From positions 15,725,617-15,789,616 of the forward strand of contig NC_091301.1 of the NCBI RefSeq assembly GCF_038502225.1: a stretch of 64,000 nucleotides of DNA. The letters run 5' to 3'. Under the pieces are notes generated by a model. The model searched no databases. It was given only the letters and a program-made list of their open reading frames with translations, and was not told the DNA's origin. A program made the translations under genes and the position numbers. This document shows, piece by piece, positions 32,380 to 42,994 of the stretch (the first letter of the stretch is position 1; each line of letters opens with the position of its first letter). Source of the DNA: Cherax quadricarinatus. Its lineage: Eukaryota; Arthropoda; Malacostraca; Decapoda; Parastacidae.

Positions 32380-32437
32380 ATTTTTTTTTATTTTTATTAT
32401 CACACTGGCCGATTCCCACCAAGGCAGGGTGGGACTC
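32380..32437 (-). mobile_element. Terminal 58 bp of a LINE 3' tail
   Basis: CACACTGGCCGATTCCCACC..AAGGCAGGGTGG preceded by a T-rich run: on the minus strand this is the LINE end plus its A-rich tail. It abuts the truncated piggyBac sequence. Confidence 0.65.
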
Positions 32438-34977
32438 TCCTCTTCCTATCTGATAGTTCTGACACTGATGAAGTGGAAATGAAGACGAATTCTATGGCTT
32501 TGATCAGTTAGTGACCGAAAGGAATGACCAGGATATCGATAATAGTGCAGAAAATCCTGACGATCCTCAACCTTCTACCTCTGGTGTGGGCACTCGTGAG
32601 TCACGGTCGGTTGTGCCTCAACGCAAGAGAAAACTAATATTTTCGCATGGCCAGGCCTCTGACTTCAGTAGTGATGATGATAGTGACGTGGATTGTGATT
32701 TTATTGCGCTTCACGATCATTCGAGTAGTGATAGTGAGGAATCACATTCACCAGTGAAGCGTCGGTATGTTCGCCGCCGCATGCGCTCGGGTAGTGTACC
32801 CTATGCTGTGCCCAGGGGACGGAGTACATCCCGTGATAGTGAGGATGATGTGGCTACACTTGGCATGGATAGACCACAGGCATCAGTAGATGGTGGTAGT
32901 GGCGATGGTAGTGGCACCGCCATGCGTGACTCACCAGCCCAGGCTGGGACCCACGCTGCTGACTTGTCAGTTCAAGGACAAAGCGGAGCGTCAGCCACCA
33001 GCCCACCACAACCACAACCACCCGCACAACCAGCCTATGATGTCCAGTATCCACCAGCAAACTGTATCTGGGATTGGCAGCAAAATCCCAATTTTGTTCC
33101 CAAGCCCCACCACTTTGATGACTCTCAAAGTGGAATTCTACCTACTTGTCCCCTTGGAACCATGGCCAATGAACTGGAATTCTTTGAATTATTCTTTGAC
33201 CAGCCATTGATGGAAACTATTGTCAGGGAAAGTAATAAGTATTTTGAGTACACCATGGCAAATACGATCATATCACCACAGTCAAGACTACACAGGTGGA
33301 AAGAGACGACTGTTGCAGAAATGTATTTGCTTTTGGCAACAATAATGCTTATGCCTCATGTCTATAAGCATAATATAAAAGCATACTGGTCCACAGATCG
33401 GCTAATTTCTACCCTGGTCTTCAGTGAAAAGGTTTATCTTACTGTTACGCATGTTGTACTTCTCTGACAAAACCAGGCCTGACAGAAGTGACAGGTTATA
33501 CAAGATTAGAAATGTTTTCATGTATCTCAAACAAAAGTTCAGCATATACTTTTATCCATTCAAGAATCTTGTAATTGACGAGTCTTTGATTTTGTTCAAA
33601 GGTAGACTGTCATTCAAGCAGTATATACCGAGCAAGAGGAAACGCTTTGGTATTAAACTGTTTGTACTCTGTGACTGTGACAGTGGCCTGGTGTTGGATA
33701 TTGTTGTATACACGGGAAGTAAAACATTTAAAGATACCAAGATGTTACTGGGTATCTCAGGTGACATAGTGAGAAACATGATGGCACCTTATCTTGGTAA
33801 GGGGCATACATTATATACCGATAAATGGTACACAAGCCCATTACTCAGTGATTTCATGCCAGTGAACAAGACAAATGTGTGTGGCACAGTGCGTTCTAAT
33901 TGTAAACATGGCATCATGGCATTACGGTGGCATGACAAACGAGATGTCACATTGTTGACAACCATTCACCGTAATGAAATGCAAGACAGTGGCAAAGTTG
34001 ATCGAGTGACTAATGAACATATTCGAAAACCAGTGACAGTGATTGATTATACACAAAACATGCGCGCTTGGTTGGCAAATGTGACATGCAGAATGGTTTT
34101 GCTGATTGTGTTCGTAAGAGTTACAAGTGGTACATGAAACTTTTCTTCCATCTCATGGACATTTCAATGCTCAATGCATATAATATGTACCAAATAAAGA
34201 CTGGCAACAGACCACCGTATGGTGAATTTTGTTTGTCTGTTGTCAGACAACTCATAATGAAGTACCAGGTAAGAACACCTGCTATACAACAAGGTCCTCG
34301 AATTACTCAGGATATACCCAAGCGTTTGAGGAGGGAAGGTGATCTTTTCATAATACAGCTTCCTTCAACTCAGAAGAAATTTGCTCAGAAGAGATGCATC
34401 GTCTGTACACAAACAAAACGACGGCAACAAAGACGCAAAGACACTCGGTTTATGTGTGAGGAATGTAAGGTGCCTCTGTGCATGGTGCCTTGTTTCAAGG
34501 AGTTCCACAAGCTCCAGCAGTTCTAAAACCATGTCCAGTGATTGTAAATATGTAAATGTATGATAGAACATTATTATTATACAAGATTTGTGCATGTTTA
34601 TTGTAATAAACAACAGTGGTAAACAATAATATGATAATAACTTTAGTGCGGTTATTGTGTTCAATACAGTGAGTTTATATATATATACATTATATACAGT
34701 ATTGGTCTCTCAGGCCCCAAATGTTAGTAGGAAAAGAAAAAAATTGGAAAAGAAAAGAAAAAAACTATAAAAACCGCTAAATAAAGTAATGCGCGTATGT
34801 GGAATTCGTCGGAACTGTATCTCGGTAAGTACTGATCAGAATTTTTTTTTTTTGTCTTATTACCTTCACAAAAATATGCTCTTTAATTCTGTAAAAAAAA
34901 AAAAAATTTTTTTTTCAAAATTTCTTGGACACGGGAGCACCACTTCAGATTTTGGCCTTGGACCCTGAAGGGGTTAA
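32438..34977 (+). mobile_element. piggyBac element, left end missing, right end at TTAA
   Basis: It contains a piggyBac transposase (DDE_Tnp_1_7 type) in three pieces. The right terminus is GACCCTGAAGGGG immediately before TTAA (34974-34977). The flank beyond (TCCAAAAACATGATCGGAG) is the MITE text that normally follows a TTTTAA, so this copy inserted at that TTAA. The terminal repeat closely resembles the MITE ends (GACCCTGAAAGGG), making a relative of this element the likely source of transposase for the MITEs. Confidence 0.85.
32472..34526 (+). pseudogene. piggyBac transposase pseudogene
   Basis: An acidic/serine-rich N-terminus (SDFSSDDDSDVD) precedes the DDE domain. Order: FFELFFDQPLMETIVRESNK and HRWKETTVAEMYLLLATIML; then after a frame break near 33440, MLYFSDKTRPDRSDRLYKI, FKNLVIDESLILFKGR (first Asp), RFGIKLFVLCDCDSG and HTLYTDKWYTSPLL (second Asp). 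After another break near 34080 the third-Asp region reads VGKCDMQNGF, where family members have VDK, so this catalytic Asp is Gly. The C-terminal cysteine-rich zinc-binding domain is intact (CIVCTQTKR..CEECKVPLCMVPCFKEFH). A one-base deletion near 32478 breaks the N-terminus. It is not functional. Confidence 0.88.
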
Positions 34978-35106
34978 TCCAAAAACATGATCGGAGTTTT
35001 TTTTTTCTCATTATGCACTGCGTGCTGCAGGATTTTTTTTATATGGTGCACATTGACCACACAGACCTATTCTCTCACACGTGGGCCTACCAGCTTTCTC
35101 CTGCAG
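34978..35106. mobile_element. TTAA-type MITE, right part beyond the piggyBac insertion
   Basis: CAAAAACATGATCGGAGTTT, CTCATTATGCACTGCGTGCT and GGGCCTACCAGCTTTCTCC are the distal MITE blocks. The final inverted repeat is lost at about 35106. About 130 bp of consensus between 31855 and here is missing. Confidence 0.72.
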
Positions 35107-35612
35107 GTACCAAAAAAGGTATATGTGGGTCAATTCACTAATGAGTCAAGTTTTACTATGAGACTGAGCAAGATAAAAATTTGCATCTCCTGGATCTTCC
35201 TTATTTGGCAGGATAATGGTGAACCAGTTGATTTTTTTTAGGACAGACCAGCAGATATGTAATTAAACTCTAGATATTAGCTTTAACCAAATTAAAAACT
35301 AATCACAGGACCACAAGTTAGAAGAGAAACCTGAACAACCACAAGTGAAAACTATAACCCTCCATATTCATTGAAAATAAGTTTCAAATCATGAAAATAT
35401 CACAAAAAGTTTTTAGACATACACTGAATTCAAGACTCTAAATTGCTTGTATCTCATATTATGTTGTACCTTTAAGGATTTACAGTACAGCCAGTTTTCT
35501 TAGATTCATCCTATCAGGAAAGTACTATCAGTGAGGCCCTGCTGGTGCCCAGACACCATGGACTGTCACCATTTACTGTGAATTTTTTTCTATACATTTT
35601 CCTCTTTTCTTT

Positions 35613-36085
35613 CTTTCTTTCAACACAACGGCCGTATCCCACAGAGGCGGGGTGGCCCAAAAGGAAAAACAAAAGTTTCTCCTTTTACATTTAGTAATAT
35701 ATACAGGAGAAGGGGTTACTAGCCCCTTGCTCCCAGCATTTTAGTCGCCTCTTACAACACGCATGGCTTACGGAGGAAGAATTTTGTTCCACTTCCCCAT
35801 GGAGGCAAGAGGAAATAAACAAGAACAAGAACTAGAAAGAAAATAGAAGAAAACCCAGAGGGGTGTGTATATATATGCTTGTACATGTATGTGTAGTGTG
35901 ACCTAAGTGTAAGTAGAAGTAGCAAGACGTACCTGAAATCTTGCATGTGTACGAGACAGAAAAAAAAGACACCAGCAATCCTACCATCGTGTAAAACAAT
36001 TACAGGCTTACGTTTTACACTCACTTGGAAGGACGGTAGTACCTCCCTGGGCGGTTGCTGTCTACCAACCTACTAACTCTTATGA
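35613..36085 (-). mobile_element. Chimeric retroposon: complete LINE 5' leader plus LINE 3' tail
   Basis: On the minus strand it starts AGTTAGTAGGTTGGTAGACA, follows the whole leader of the intact LINE (to GGCTAGTAACCCCTTCTCC..TATATTACTAAA). It then passes directly into TTTTTCCTTTTGGGCCACCC, CGCCTCTGTGGGATACGG and a GAAAGAAAG tail. About 470 bp, no EN-RT. This is the longer version of the element at 25429-25617. Confidence 0.8.
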
Positions 36086-36297
36086 TTAGCAAATAAAAGC
36101 ACAAAGTGCAAATATATCGATTGTGGTAAATAACATGTGGAAGGGGCTTTAGGAAATATTTATCCCTGAAAATAAGAATTCCATAAAACAGGAACAGTGG
36201 TTAGTTAATAAATCAAGTTAGTCCATGACATTTTTTTTTAACTATACCTAGTATTTAATGTACAGATATAAATAATACAAGCTAATTAATCACTTAC

Positions 36298-36408
36298 TTT
36301 CTGTTCCACCTTTACAAAGAGCTGCTGTGGAGTAATATTGGCAGGAGGTTTAGGGAAGCCCAGAGCAATAAGCAATTGTTTTAGGTCACGTGCATGCTCA
36401 GTCTCGCG
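36298..36408 (-). CDS. FAM98A: FAM98 exon 4
   Basis: It has exactly 37 codons between TTTCAG and GTAAGT, phase 0 on both sides. It encodes RETEHARDLKQLLIALGFPK, PPANITPQQLFVKVEQK, equivalent to the vertebrate block ELKGICIALGMSKPPANITM. A retroposed element (35613-36085) sits about 200 bp downstream in intron 4. Confidence 0.92.
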
Positions 36409-37626
36409 CTGAAACAAAAATAATTGCAAATCAGATAAAATAAACACAACAAGACTGTAGTCACTAGTAATTACAATATTTCTACATAATTATGCATAGA
36501 GAGCAATGGACAATGGCCATGACAGACAGATTACATCATGTTCAAATAAATTTTGAACATTTTATTTCAAGTTGATAGGTAGGCTGTTCAGTGCTCTGGG
36601 TACCTTTACAGAAATGGTGTCTATACAGATTCAGTCATAGAGATTTTGAAAATTTATATATTTTTTGTGGGGTGTCTGTTGGAATTATTTTATAACTCTC
36701 CAGGGTCCTGTAACTATATTAAGAACAGTGGTACTATATCTGTTAATATGAATAGCTCCAAGATTTACACTAAAGATAGGTGTATGTTATATACAAGTAG
36801 AAATTTCTAAAATTTATCTGCCAACTCTCCTGTTTTGAGAGACAAAGTACTGCAATGCTGCCCGAGTGCAGAATATCATATTCGTGCAAAGTGCCAAACC
36901 CAGAGGGATCATACATTTATTGGGAATGATATATAATCAGGTATGATTCAAGTAACAGGAGAGTAAGGGCAATTCCTTGTATCAAGAACACTTCGCCAGT
37001 CTCATAACATCCTCCTTGAAGGGTGAGTGCAGAACATTTAATAGGATACCATTTCCCTCATATGAAAGTACCTCCCTGTATGGTCGCTGTCAGCTAACAC
37101 TTGTGTAACGGTGCTAGTGCAGATTGACAAGTTCGAAGTATTTATCTATTGTAGATTCCATGCATAGATAACCTATTTACATACTCATGGAAGTGATTTA
37201 TAAACTTCTAAATGAGGCATGGATAAATTAGTGTCAAGTATTGAATATGTAATGTAAATTAAGATAAATAGTTAAAGGTTACTGTCGTCAACAGAATAAA
37301 ATGCCTTTTGCACATCAAATGTGTAATTTGATATTCACTGTTTTCAATCCTTGTGTAGATTACGTTAGTCACTTGTGCCCCCTCTGGCTCTGATTCCAAA
37401 CTAGAAAGGATTTAGAATTATGCACCTCATTATGCTCAAGAATCTTCAAGCTTTGTGCCAAGAAATATCACTAATTTATTATCAATAACAGTTTTGTAAA
37501 TTAAATAAAATACATTAATAAGTCTTTCTCTCTTTTTCATCACTCTACCTTAGATGAAAATGGCTAAAGTGATATAAACAAATGGAAATACAAGTTAGTA
37601 AAATAAGTGATAATTTGTGGACTTAC
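36409..37626. other. FAM98 intron 3, no recognised element
   Basis: A/T-rich sequence with no exon-like frame, RNA gene or bounded repeat that I can identify. Confidence 0.5.
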
Positions 37627-37781
37627 CATCTCAACTGTCATGCTCTGGTCAGGTTTTGCTGCAGATATCATACGTGCAGCCATAAGTTCGGCCAATATGA
37701 AATCAAGTAAAAGAAGTCGTGACTCAGCATTGCTCAGTCTCTGGCTCATGGGTCCTTCAGTCAACTGACTGTGCGGGCAAC
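37627..37781 (-). CDS. FAM98A: FAM98 exon 3
   Basis: It lies between acceptor ATTTCAG and donor GTAAGT. It encodes (S)CPHSQLTEGPMSQRLSNAES and RLLLLDFILAELMAARMISA, ending QSMTVEM. This matches the FAM98 segment NCPYLSLTSGDVTKRL...LLLLTYLISELEAARM. It finishes codon-complete (phase 0). Intron 2 is only 334 bp, the shortest in the gene. Confidence 0.92.
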
Positions 37782-38115
37782 CTGAAATATTATTAGATAA
37801 ATCAATAATCAGAATATAATGAAATGTTCAAATTGGATGGTTTTTACCAGGTAGTCGTTCATGCAAACAGATTCTGGGAGATCTGATAGCTTACTACCTA
37901 CATTTGCATCACCAGCCATATTACTTTTCACCCTATCTTATGTTTTTCCCAAACCAATAAACAATACAAACAGCTTATCACCCATATCTAAGAACTGTCC
38001 ATTTAAATATTTGAATACAAAACGTCAGTATACATATGCACAGTGCTTTTCCTAACCAATGTAAGATGGCAGTTAAATTTTCACCTACTCTAGTTCCACA
38101 AAAAAGTTAGCTTAC

Positions 38116-38330
38116 TCAGTTCCTTGAGAAATGAAGAGACCTCCATGATGAAAGCTGAATGATCATCTGGAGAGGTAGTTGCATTGACCATTTCTTCAAG
38201 ATTTGCTAAACTTCGTAGCTCACCAGTCACCCATGCAACCAGCTTAGTGTAGGCTACATTGTGTGGTCCTCCACCACTCCCCTCAACCGCTGCCTTCAAA
38301 CTGGCTTCATCATTTATGTCTCCAGAATAC
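38116..38330 (-). CDS. FAM98A: FAM98 exon 2
   Basis: The acceptor TTCAG precedes GTATTCTGGAGAC, and the donor GTAAGC follows at 38115. It encodes (G)YSGDINDEASLKAAVEGSGG and then TKLVAWVTGELRSLANLEEM and DDHSAFIMEVSSFLKEL. This aligns with the vertebrate FAM98 segment FTKLCAWLVSELRVLCKLEE...EFQLEVSGLLGE, part of the N-terminal helical domain. It enters in phase 2 from exon 1 and leaves in phase 1. Confidence 0.92.
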
Positions 38331-39159
38331 CTGAATTAAAAATAACTTTAATAATGTAAGACCTTAAATATTAACTTGTCTCTTACATCTATGGACGATC
38401 ATATAAGATCATTAACAAATCACCTTTAATGAAAATCACAAGCAAGTACATGAGTATGTAGGAAAGGCAGCTAACAAGAGATCCTGAAAGTCCATACTGA
38501 GGCTATCTGGCTACATTATAGCTATCTCTAATCTTGTCTAGATTAGCATAGTGTAGCAGGCGGCTTTCCCTAATTTTCAATTTCTTGATGATCAATAAAC
38601 AATGTGAAATGAAAATTTCACATGGATTAAGAAATGCAGTACATGTACTTCTGAAAGAATATTTAGTGGTTTCGAAATTTTCTTAGATATGCATGTGCTC
38701 GATGCAAGTGTTTAATTTTGGCCTCGTGTCAAGATATGTATTGTACTTGTCTGTCAAGTGTGTAACATTGACTAATGTTTAAATATTTTAGCTTTATCTT
38801 CACATTTGGGAGAAGGCCTTATCAATATTGAGTGGAAGTTTAATAAACATCATCCAAGTAGGTATCCTCACAAACTTGTCATTAACAATGTTGTTGAAGA
38901 CAAATGTGTCCAGATTTGAGATAGCAAAGTTGTCACCTGCAAAAAGAACTGGTTTAAATTTCTGATGGGCATTTGATAGGTCATTAATGTAGACGAGATA
39001 TAAGATGGCCTAGAAAGCTGCCCTGTAGCACTCCTAGGTTGACAGGTCAAGTTCATGAAACATTGTCATTAATGGTCACAGCATGATTTCTAAGTGTTAT
39101 AATAATAATAATAATAGAAATAATAATAATAATAATTATTTCTACAAGTACACATACAT

Positions 39160-39625
39160 GTACAAGGTATACAGGCCTAGTTGACATCAATAACATACTA
39201 TATAGAAAGCCCCTTGCTATGCAGAGCAATTTGGGCAAATTAGGAAATTTTTGTCCCCAGAATGCGACCCACACCAGTTCACTAACACCCAGGTGCCTAT
39301 TTTAATGACAGGTGAACACTGACAGCAGGTGTCTTAAGTAAATACTTCCTAACATTTCCACCTGTACTGAGGATTGATCCCCAGACCTCAGTGCATAAGC
39401 AGAGTGAGCTAGCAATCAAGCTATATTTTGTAGCCATGTAATTATTCTGTCATTTTGATACTGCATCTTCTTGCCTTGTGGGAGAAAACAGGTGACCATT
39501 CCTGAATCCTGATGGGTAAAGGTAAGATTATTTTTTTTTTTTTTTTTTTTTTTGGGGGGGGGGGGATTATTCACCCAGAGGGTTAGTAACCCAGAATAAC
39601 CCAATGAAGTCAGTTCATCACCAAA
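39160..39625 (-). repeat. Decayed tRNA-derived SINE pieces
   Basis: GAATGCGACCCACACCAGTT..CTAACACCCAGGTGCCTATT and AGAGGGTTAGTAACCCAGAA resemble blocks of the tRNA-Val-like SINE at 41600-41905, but they are out of order and diverged. A B-box-like TGAGGATTGATCC is visible. Confidence 0.55.
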
Positions 39626-39637
39626 GGCTGTGGTCCT

Positions 39638-39800
39638 TTAACCCTTTCATATAGTGACTTAAAAAAATAATTTTATCTTCTAAAATAGTAGAGAATTTTT
39701 TTTTTTAAGGTAATGATACCAAAAATGCAAAATGGAAAATTTACAAAATTGCATAGTTGTGTGATGTTGGCGGTCTAAGAGCAAATTTACACATCAGTGA
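39638..39800. mobile_element. TTAA-type MITE, left-end fragment
   Basis: TTAACCCTTTCATATAG begins at 39638, followed by consensus pieces (GTAGAGAA, GGTAATGATACCAAAA). The remainder is lost. Confidence 0.6.
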
Positions 39801-39882
39801 TTGTGATCCTCTACTTCTGGAAGTCATCAAAGGTAAAGGTATATGTTGAAACTTACAACAGTGGCAACTCTGGCAAAATTAT

Positions 39883-40030
39883 TATTATAATCAAGGGGAA
39901 GCGCTAAACCCGTAGGATTATACAGCGCCTGGGGGGATGTGGAAGGCATTCAGGCTTAATTCGGGGAACTGGAGCACAGATCCAATTCCCTGACCAACAT
40001 CAAGGAACCTTCCCTGAGGCACCTCTGGCA
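39883..40030. repeat. SINE-like repeat (AAGCGCTAAACCCGTAGGATTATACAG)
   Basis: ATTATAATCAAGGGGAAGCG, TAAACCCGTAGGATTATACA and CAAGGAACCTTCCCTGAGG match copies at 43977-44137 and 45608-45776. Length about 150-160 bp. No tRNA promoter is obvious. Confidence 0.75.
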
Positions 40031-40466
40031 GAAACTTTGATATATGGCCCCCCAAAAAAAGTCACCAAAACATTTTAAGAAAATTTATAAAATAATGTGT
40101 CGTTATTGTTGAATAATCTGAAAAGAATCTTTCAAAGTTAAAATATTACTTAGTAAACACATCTTATGTATTGATTTCTCTAGAACAAGGAACACTTCCA
40201 GAAATATTTACTCATTTTAATATAAAAGATAGAAAACAAACAAAACAGGAACAATCTAAATAAATTAATACTTATACTGTTGCTCCTATAATTATACGAC
40301 GTTAATCAAGATGTAAAAGTTGATAATATCCTGAGAGTCGTAAGTTGAGAAAAACCAACACAAATGGGTTAGTGAGACTAGAACACATGTTGGCTCCTGA
40401 CTCCAACACTTGCTAATAACAACCATCACCAGAATGCTGTAGGCACTGCGAGTGCTTCTGTCTTAC

Positions 40467-40504
40467 CCCAGATCCTCAAGTGAGTCCAAAATATCATTCT
40501 CCAT
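40467..40504 (-). CDS. FAM98A: FAM98 exon 1 (coding part)
   Basis: The ATG at 40504-40502 (context ATCATGG) begins MENDILDSLEDL, matching the FAM98 N-terminus (METDILESLEDLGYKG in vertebrates). The exon ends CTGGG before the donor GTAAGA at 40466, leaving two bases of a Gly codon that exon 2 completes with G. The start was chosen by homology because no in-frame stop is visible in the short leader. A TATAAATA box lies about 110 bp upstream. Confidence 0.88.
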
Positions 40505-40607
40505 GATGGTGTTTAAGCGAGAGGTGTAGCAGGAGGGACCGGCCAGCCCTACCTCCACCACACGCCCGACACACAGCCTCACACCATCCCCAGGATGAAC
40601 TACAACA

Positions 40608-40616
40608 CTATTTATA
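40608..40616 (-). promoter_or_regulatory. Putative TATA box of FAM98
   Basis: On the minus strand this reads TATAAATAG, a consensus TATA element, 104-112 bp upstream of the FAM98 ATG. Transcription would start near 40580-40585 and leave a leader of roughly 75-80 nt. The intervening sequence is relatively G/C-rich compared with its A/T-rich surroundings. Position and match are seen directly; use as a promoter is inference. Confidence 0.45.
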
Positions 40617-41184
40617 CTCATCAATATATCCAGCATTATATAATTTTGTCAATCAGTTAAATACACAGACAACATATCTCTAATATAAAAATCTGCAATG
40701 CAGTTTTAAATATTTACAAAAAAATACCTCATGCTTTTTCTCTCTTAAACATTATAGAGAACCTTCCTAATTATCACTAAGCAATTTTAATTTATAAGAC
40801 CATTTAGTTAACATCTACCAATGGACAAACCAATTTATATTTACTCAAAAATAATCAGTCTATATAAAATCGTTCATCGTTCTTGGAAAAAAAATCCTCG
40901 TTCAGACACGTGGTCCAAAGAATTTCTATTCATAAATTTTTCGTTTATTATTCACAGAAATTTTAATCAAGCACAACCTTGTAAAATATGAATTTAATTT
41001 TTCATAGTGAATTAATGCTTTTCTAGTTTCTAGTGGCAAAAATGGTAAACAAACGATACGTTTTGTTGTATAATAAGGATATCGAACAAGTTGACATCTT
41101 CGCAAAGGAACAACAAAAACAAAAGAATATGAATATTTATTATTTGTCAATTGCTTTTTTTAATATTAAAATATTACAACAACA

Positions 41185-41207
41185 TAATAATAATAATAAT
41201 AATAATA

Positions 41208-41254
<47 letters not shown>

Positions 41255-41292
41255 CATCAAAAAGAAGCGCTAAGCCACAAGGACTATACAGC

Positions 41293-41361
<69 letters not shown>
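41185..41361. repeat. AAT/ATT microsatellites flanking a SINE-like core
   Basis: (AAT)n turns into (ATT)n over 41185-41255. A short AAGCGCTAAGCCACAAGGAC core comes next, and a second (AAT)n tract occupies 41290-41361. The core is the same repeat family as 39883-40030, whose tail is A/T trinucleotide. Confidence 0.85.
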
Positions 41362-41362
<1 letters not shown>

Positions 41363-41499
41363 GTTACCTTATTCTAAGACGTGTAAACCATACTTTGTGG
41401 AAATAAAATTAATCATAATCATCGAAGTGGGAAGTGCTAGAAGTGTCACTAACACACATATGACCATGGACTTTGCATAATAAAATTATCATAACCAAA

Positions 41500-41598
41500 C
41501 GCTAAATCCATAAGGTGATTTATATAATAAAGCTATTAAAGAAGCGCTGAACTAGGAGAGGGTCATACAGCCCATGAGGGGTGGGAGGCAATGTGGTT
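41500..41598. repeat. SINE-like repeat, diverged copy
   Basis: AAACGCTAAATCCATAAGGTGA..GAAGCGCTGAACTAGGAGAGG..TCATACAGCCC and GGGAGGCAATG show two partial matches to the GCGCTAAACCC repeat. Confidence 0.55.
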
Positions 41599-41599
41599 A

Positions 41600-41905
41600 A
41601 GATAAGATAAGATAAGATTTCGTTCGGATTTTTAACCCCGGAGGGTTAGCCACCCAGGATAACCCAAGAAAGTCAGTGCGTCATCGAGGACTGTCTAACT
41701 TATTTCCATTGGGGTCCTTAATCTTGTCCCCCCAGGATGCGACCCACACCAGTCGACTAACACCCAGGTACCTATTTGCTGCTAGGTGAACAGGACAACA
41801 GGTCTAAGGAAACGTGTTGAAATGTTTCCACCCGCCGGGAATCGAACCCGGGCCCTCCGTGTGTGAAGCGGGAGCTTTAGCCACCAGGCCACCGGGCCAC
41901 CGGGT
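41600..41905 (-). mobile_element. tRNA-Val-derived SINE, copy 1
   Basis: Minus-strand reading: a tRNA-like head with A box TGGTGGCTAAAGC, an anticodon arm whose loop reads TTCACAC (Val CAC) and B box GGGTTCGATTCCC. A body follows (CACCTAGCAGCAAATAGGTA, GGTGTGGGTCGCATCC, GGGTTATCCTGGGTGGCTAA) and a (CTTAT)n tail. The head is imperfect and cannot form a true acceptor stem, so it is a SINE and not a tRNA gene. Confidence 0.85.
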
Positions 41906-42029
41906 TCGAACCAAGGAAGATAGGTTAGGTTCATTTCCTTGGTTCAAGAGCCCTTCACCAGGCTCAAGGCAACCCCCTTTGAAGACTGTCACCTGAGCAG
42001 CAGAACTGTCGAGCTCAGAACAACTAACA

Positions 42030-42497
42030 ACAGCACTAACTTCCCCATCATAGTCTATCACTGTCCTTGGGGTCAATCTTGACCACCACCTTCGCATACA
42101 CACACACATCCACTCAAACCTTGCCATAGCTAGTAAAGTTCTCACAGGTCTCTACAAAACTCTAATACGACCTCTGATTGCTTACTCTCCTCTAGCCCTC
42201 TCTCTTGCAGCTAAGACCAACAAACTTAAACTGCAGCGTCTCCAGGATAAGGCTCTGCGCTGGGTGTTAGATGTCGGCTGGGATAACTTCGTCACAATCG
42301 AGTCACTCTATGCCCAGTCGGACATTCCTGCTCTGAACGTGTACAGGAAGATGCTCAGTGACAGACAGATAGACAAACTAGAGACACTACATGACTACTG
42401 GACCTCTCACCTTGACGAAGACATTCGCAGACCTGTTAACCCACACAATATATTCTACTCCTTGTATGAGCCTGCTCCTAACCCTATCTATAGATAA
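42030..42497 (+). pseudogene. Non-LTR reverse transcriptase C-terminal fragment
   Basis: The frame reads VLGVNLDHHLRIHTHIHSNL, ASKVLTGLYKTLIRPLIAYS, LKLQRLQDKALRWVLDVGWD and EPAPNPIYR, TAG-type end at about 42497. The pattern (LYKTLIRP..YSPLALS..LQRLQDKALR) is that of the thumb and C-terminus of Jockey/I-type non-LTR RTs. It belongs to a different family from the other LINEs here. Its 3' UTR probably continues to about 42740. Confidence 0.7.
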
Positions 42498-42950
42498 CTG
42501 CTCTCACTAGCCTCTCCTAACAGGTGTGGACCTTAAAAGATGTACCTTTTGTGAAATCACCCCCCCCCCTCCTCCCTACATCACCATTGGATTTTCTTAC
42601 AGGTACTTGCGCATGTTCGTTTTGGCGTCGGCCAAATCTGTTTTGCCTTATCAGTCCTCCTAGCCACGCCAGTCTCTGACCCACGTTTGTATTAACCACT
42701 GGGTTAAGCCCTGGTGCTATCCCTTCCACTGTTAACCTTGACAGGAATATAATTGAATCATTGTTTTCAAATTTTGATTCATTTATAATTAATATTCTAC
42801 TGTACAACTATGAAATAATTACTCCTACTGTACAACTATGATATACTCCTTAGTATCAAGTAGACTTTAAGCCAATAATGTTAAGAGGCAATGGTATGGT
42901 GATACCGACAAGATGTGGAAAAAGACACTTATGTACAGTTCAGGACATTT

Positions 42951-42994
42951 ATTAAAGGAAACGTTTCGCCACGAGTGGCTTCTTCAGTCCTAAT
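42951..42994 (-). ncRNA. Hammerhead ribozyme-like motif, left arm
   Basis: This is the exact mirror of the right-arm motif on the minus strand: CTGAAGA, GCCAC/GTGGC, GAAAC, then GTTTCCTTTAAT. All core positions are identical to the right arm. Confidence 0.62.

Larger units (their letters stand above)
38331..40466. other. FAM98 intron 1 with small repeats
   Basis: It contains AAT microsatellites near 39093-39136, a T/G run at 39530-39566 and decayed SINE pieces at 39160-39420 and 39566-39625. It also has a TTAA-MITE start at 39638-39800 and a SINE-like copy at 39883-40030. The rest is unassigned A/T-rich sequence. Confidence 0.55.

Noticed and set aside
41033..41377. 114-codon frame with poly-Asn/Tyr/Ile
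   Set aside because: It is translation of an AAT/ATT microsatellite.
41820..41905. tRNA-Val gene
   Set aside because: The anticodon loop TTCACAC and B box are clear, but the acceptor stem is missing and the sequence continues into a SINE body with an AAGAT tail. A second nearly identical copy is at 47097-47393.
42517..42807. Minus-strand 96-codon frame as a host exon
   Set aside because: It lies in the probable 3' UTR of the RT fragment at 42030-42497, has no splice context and no recognisable similarity.
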